From Chitinophaga lutea (lineage in GTDB: Bacteria; Bacteroidota; Bacteroidia; Chitinophagales; Chitinophagaceae), in NCBI RefSeq assembly GCF_003813775.1, contig NZ_RPDH01000001.1, positions 1,488,001 to 1,552,000 of the forward strand: a DNA stretch of 64,000 nucleotides, read 5' to 3'. Below, piece by piece: positions 62,142 through 64,000 of the stretch (position 1 is the first letter of the stretch; each line of letters opens with the position of its first letter). Made by a program: the position numbers and the translations under genes. The notes below the pieces were generated by a model, which was not told the origin of the DNA, searched no databases, and saw nothing but the letters and a program-made list of their open reading frames with translations.

Positions 62142-63107
62142 ATGCCGGTTCTCCATCATACCGATTACAAAGCTCCCTTCCTGCTGCGGAACCGCCATCT
62201 GCTCACGATCTTCCCTTCCCTGTTCAGGAAAGTGAAAGCAGCGCAGTACACCCGCCGGCGCATCCGCACCGCGGACAATGACTTCATCGATCTCGACATC
62301 AGCAGCGTGAACAGCAAACGGCTCGTGATCATCCTGCACGGACTGGAAGGCAATTCCCGCCGGCAATATGTCACCGGCATGGTGAATATTTTCAATGAAG
62401 GCCGGTACGACACCGCCGCCATGAACTTCCGCGGCTGCAGCGGCGAAAGCAACGAGGCGCTGCGTTTTTATCACAGCGGCGAAACTGGCGACCTGCAAAC
62501 CGTGATCGATCACATCATCGCTTCCGGCCAGTACCAGCAGATCCATCTCGTCGGGTTTTCACTGGGCGGCAACGTCACCCTCAAATACATTGGCGAACAG
62601 GGCGCAGGTATTCCGTCCATCGTACGTTCCGCCGTAGCCATCTCCGTCCCCTGCGATCTGAAAGACAGCTCCCTCGAACTGGAGAAAAGCCACAACGCCA
62701 TTTACATGAAACGGTTCATCCGCTCGCTGGGCGCCAAACTCGAAGCTAAAGCACAACGTTACCCTGAAAAAATCTCGCTGGACCGGTTCGGTGAAATCCG
62801 CAGCTTCCAGCAGTTCGACGACCGCTATACCGCTCCCATTCACGGTTTCAAAGATGCGGAAGAATACTGGGCGAAAAACAGCTCACGGCAATTCCTGCCA
62901 GACATCCGCATTCCCACGCTCCTCATCAACGCACTCGATGATCCGTTCCTGGGCAGGGGCAGCTTTCCGTACGAGGAGGCGGAACAGAATCCCTTCTTCC
63001 ATCTCGAAACACCCGCCACCGGCGGCCATGTGGGTTTTGTGACCTTCTCAGGCAAACACTACTGGTCGGAAAGAAGGGCCTTCCAGTTCATCCACGATCA
63101 TCCCTGA
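62142..63107 (+). CDS. YheT-like alpha/beta hydrolase
   Basis: 321 residues from ATG 62142; the longer frame from 61971 is not supported. YheT/ABHD1-3 family: [19 protein letters not shown] at the start, [27 protein letters not shown], nucleophile elbow [12 protein letters not shown], acid in [11 protein letters not shown], and His in [10 protein letters not shown], the complete Ser-Asp-His triad. Relatives are predicted esterases or phospholipases, with no proven bacterial substrate. Its end overlaps the convergent clpP gene by 10 bases. Confidence 0.9.
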   Translation: MPVLHHTDYKAPFLLRNRHLLTIFPSLFRKVKAAQYTRRRIRTADNDFIDLDISSVNSKRLVIILHGLEGNSRRQYVTGMVNIFNEGRYDTAAMNFRGCSGESNEALRFYHSGETGDLQTVIDHIIASGQYQQIHLVGFSLGGNVTLKYIGEQGAGIPSIVRSAVAISVPCDLKDSSLELEKSHNAIYMKRFIRSLGAKLEAKAQRYPEKISLDRFGEIRSFQQFDDRYTAPIHGFKDAEEYWAKNSSRQFLPDIRIPTLLINALDDPFLGRGSFPYEEAEQNPFFHLETPATGGHVGFVTFSGKHYWSERRAFQFIHDHP

Positions 63108-63730
63108 ACCGGTATTCCGTCGCCCACCACGGGCGGTTGCAGAATGGCCACTAGGTCGTTCACATCGCCCAACACCTCATCCACAAAACCGTATTCCTTT
63201 GCTTCGAGGGCATTCATGAATTTATCGCGGCGGAACATTTCCTCGATTTCTTCCCTTTTATGATTGGAATTGCGCTCCAGCAGCCGGAAAATCTGGTTTT
63301 GCAGCCTTTCCTGCTCCTGGTAGGCGATCCGTACGTCTTCCGTATATCCGCGCGCACCGCCTCCGGTGGGGTGCATATGTACGGTGGCGTGTGACAGGGC
63401 GTAGCGTTGGCCGCGTGTGCCGCAAGTCAGCAATACGGTGCTCATGCTGCCCGTAAAACCGACAGACACGGTGGAGATCGGCGATTTGCAGATGCGCATC
63501 GTGTCGTAAATCGCCAGGCCGGCGTACACGCTGCCGCCCGGGCTGTTGATGTAAAGGCGGATCGGGTAATGATTTTCGCTGTCGAGGTACAGCAACTGCG
63601 CTACGATGAGGTTGGCTACGTTTTCATCGATGGCAGTACCGAGGAAAATGATGCGCTCTTTGAGCAAAAGACTGTATATGTCGAAAGCTCCCCGCGAGGA
63701 ACTGTCGATCACGGTGGGAATGATAGACAT
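63098..63730 (-). CDS. clpP: ATP-dependent Clp protease proteolytic subunit
   Basis: 210 residues from ATG 63730. A ClpP fold with [20 protein letters not shown], the serine loop [14 protein letters not shown] (nucleophile Ser95), VHMHPTGGG (His120) and RRDKF (Asp169), all at the spacing of E. coli Ser97-His122-Asp171. The residues around Ser (TGSMST instead of AASMGA) and after His (PT in place of QP) are unusual, so it may be the second, divergent ClpP copy that Bacteroidota often carry. It forms heptameric rings with ClpX or ClpA. Overlaps the YheT-like gene by 10 bases. Confidence 0.9.
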   Translation of the reverse strand: MSIIPTVIDSSSRGAFDIYSLLLKERIIFLGTAIDENVANLIVAQLLYLDSENHYPIRLYINSPGGSVYAGLAIYDTMRICKSPISTVSVGFTGSMSTVLLTCGTRGQRYALSHATVHMHPTGGGARGYTEDVRIAYQEQERLQNQIFRLLERNSNHKREEIEEMFRRDKFMNALEAKEYGFVDEVLGDVNDLVAILQPPVVGDGIPVQG

Positions 63731-63793
63731 ACAATACGTGTTTGAGCGGATGCCGGGCGGCATCCACGATAAGTACATAACACCGGCAATGGG

Positions 63794-64000
63794 TTACCGG
63801 AAGATTTCTTCGATGGTTTGCCGGAATGTCGGCTCGGTCAGCAATACTTCATGCAGGTCGCGCAATTTTTCCCGCCTTGCATCACGTGCAAACCAGCGCA
63901 CCATCCGGTGCGCCTGCCGCTGGTGCGTTACCTGGCGCCGGAGATCTGGCCGCAGGGCGCATTCCGCTTCGAACTGCCGCTTTTCCGCTTCCGGCATGGC
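63794..64000 (-). CDS. 3' part of an anti-sigma-factor-like or TPR-type protein (5' end outside the window)
   Basis: 69 codons open to the right edge. Reads MPEAEKRQFEAECALRPDLR, then TFRQTIEEIFR at the end. A pattern like L-P-E-x-E-x-x-x-F-E-x-x-L-x-x-D-x-x-L is found at the cytoplasmic start of Bacteroidota anti-sigma-like proteins (FecR-type zinc-less anchors). The Met at 63997 could be the real start, but the codons beyond it stay open, so I treat the gene as truncated. The identity is a weak inference. Confidence 0.45.
   Translation of the reverse strand, partial: AMPEAEKRQFEAECALRPDLRRQVTHQRQAHRMVRWFARDARREKLRDLHEVLLTEPTFRQTIEEIFR

Overview
The window looks like the chromosome of a member of the Bacteroidota, most likely the Chitinophagaceae (Chitinophaga-like). 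The evidence is the protein content: two LytS/LytTR sensor-regulator pairs, a TonB-type beta-barrel receptor of the Bacteroidota OMP family, a DUF4369-type TlpA thioredoxin, many secreted glycan-active enzymes (GH28, GH20, heparinase II/III-like, GHL10), a group-III-like poly-HAMP hybrid kinase and several Bacteroidota-only small proteins. Many genes also have the TAnnTTTG -7 promoter element. There are no rRNA or tRNA genes, no CRISPR array, and no integrase, transposase or phage module that I can recognise. The 3' end of one gene (left edge) and the 3' part of another (right edge) are cut by the window.

Layout. 0-11 kb: mixed metabolism (TPR protein, KANL3/Tex30-like hydrolase, PanE-like reductase, P1B-4-type metal ATPase, DprE1-like FAD oxidase, SDR, hydrolases). 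11-21 kb: a LytTR two-component operon followed by a TlpA-like protein, a DUF6892-like protein, a 27-bp perfect inverted repeat, and a second LytTR pair transcribed away from a TonB-type receptor. 21-32 kb: two VOC proteins, a heparinase II/III-like lyase, a 2'-5' RNA ligase-like protein, an MFS pump, a nitronate monooxygenase-like enzyme, an imine-reductase-like enzyme divergent from an HxlR regulator, and a second P-type ATPase. 32-36 kb: a GH28 protein and a lipoprotein fusing a GHL10 glycosidase to a peptidoglycan amidase.

36-42 kb is the most interesting block. Five same-strand genes, four overlapping end to end and the fifth 15 bases on, encode a mercuric-reductase-like disulfide reductase, an OpuC/EgtV-like ABC ATPase, a permease fused to a substrate-binding domain whose two halves are in swapped order, EgtB and EgtD. 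I read this as a combined ergothioneine synthesis, uptake and possibly recycling operon. 42.5-50.3 kb is a signalling block: an orphan receiver, a 2010-residue soluble hybrid kinase with ten consecutive 92-residue HAMP units, and a receiver-kinase.

50-64 kb carries a Rieske/FAD oxidoreductase, an SDR coupled to a DUF6766 membrane protein, a voltage-gated K+ channel, a FadR-type regulator with matching operators before itself and before an Fsr-like MFS pump, a DUF2490 protein, a sialidase remnant coupled to a GH20 hexosaminidase, a YheT-like hydrolase and ClpP. Two unusual noncoding arrays lie here: about five copies of a 148-bp tandem repeat (55.15-55.87 kb), and four tandem copies of the 3' end of the DUF2490 gene (58.63-59.09 kb), of which only one is in the gene.
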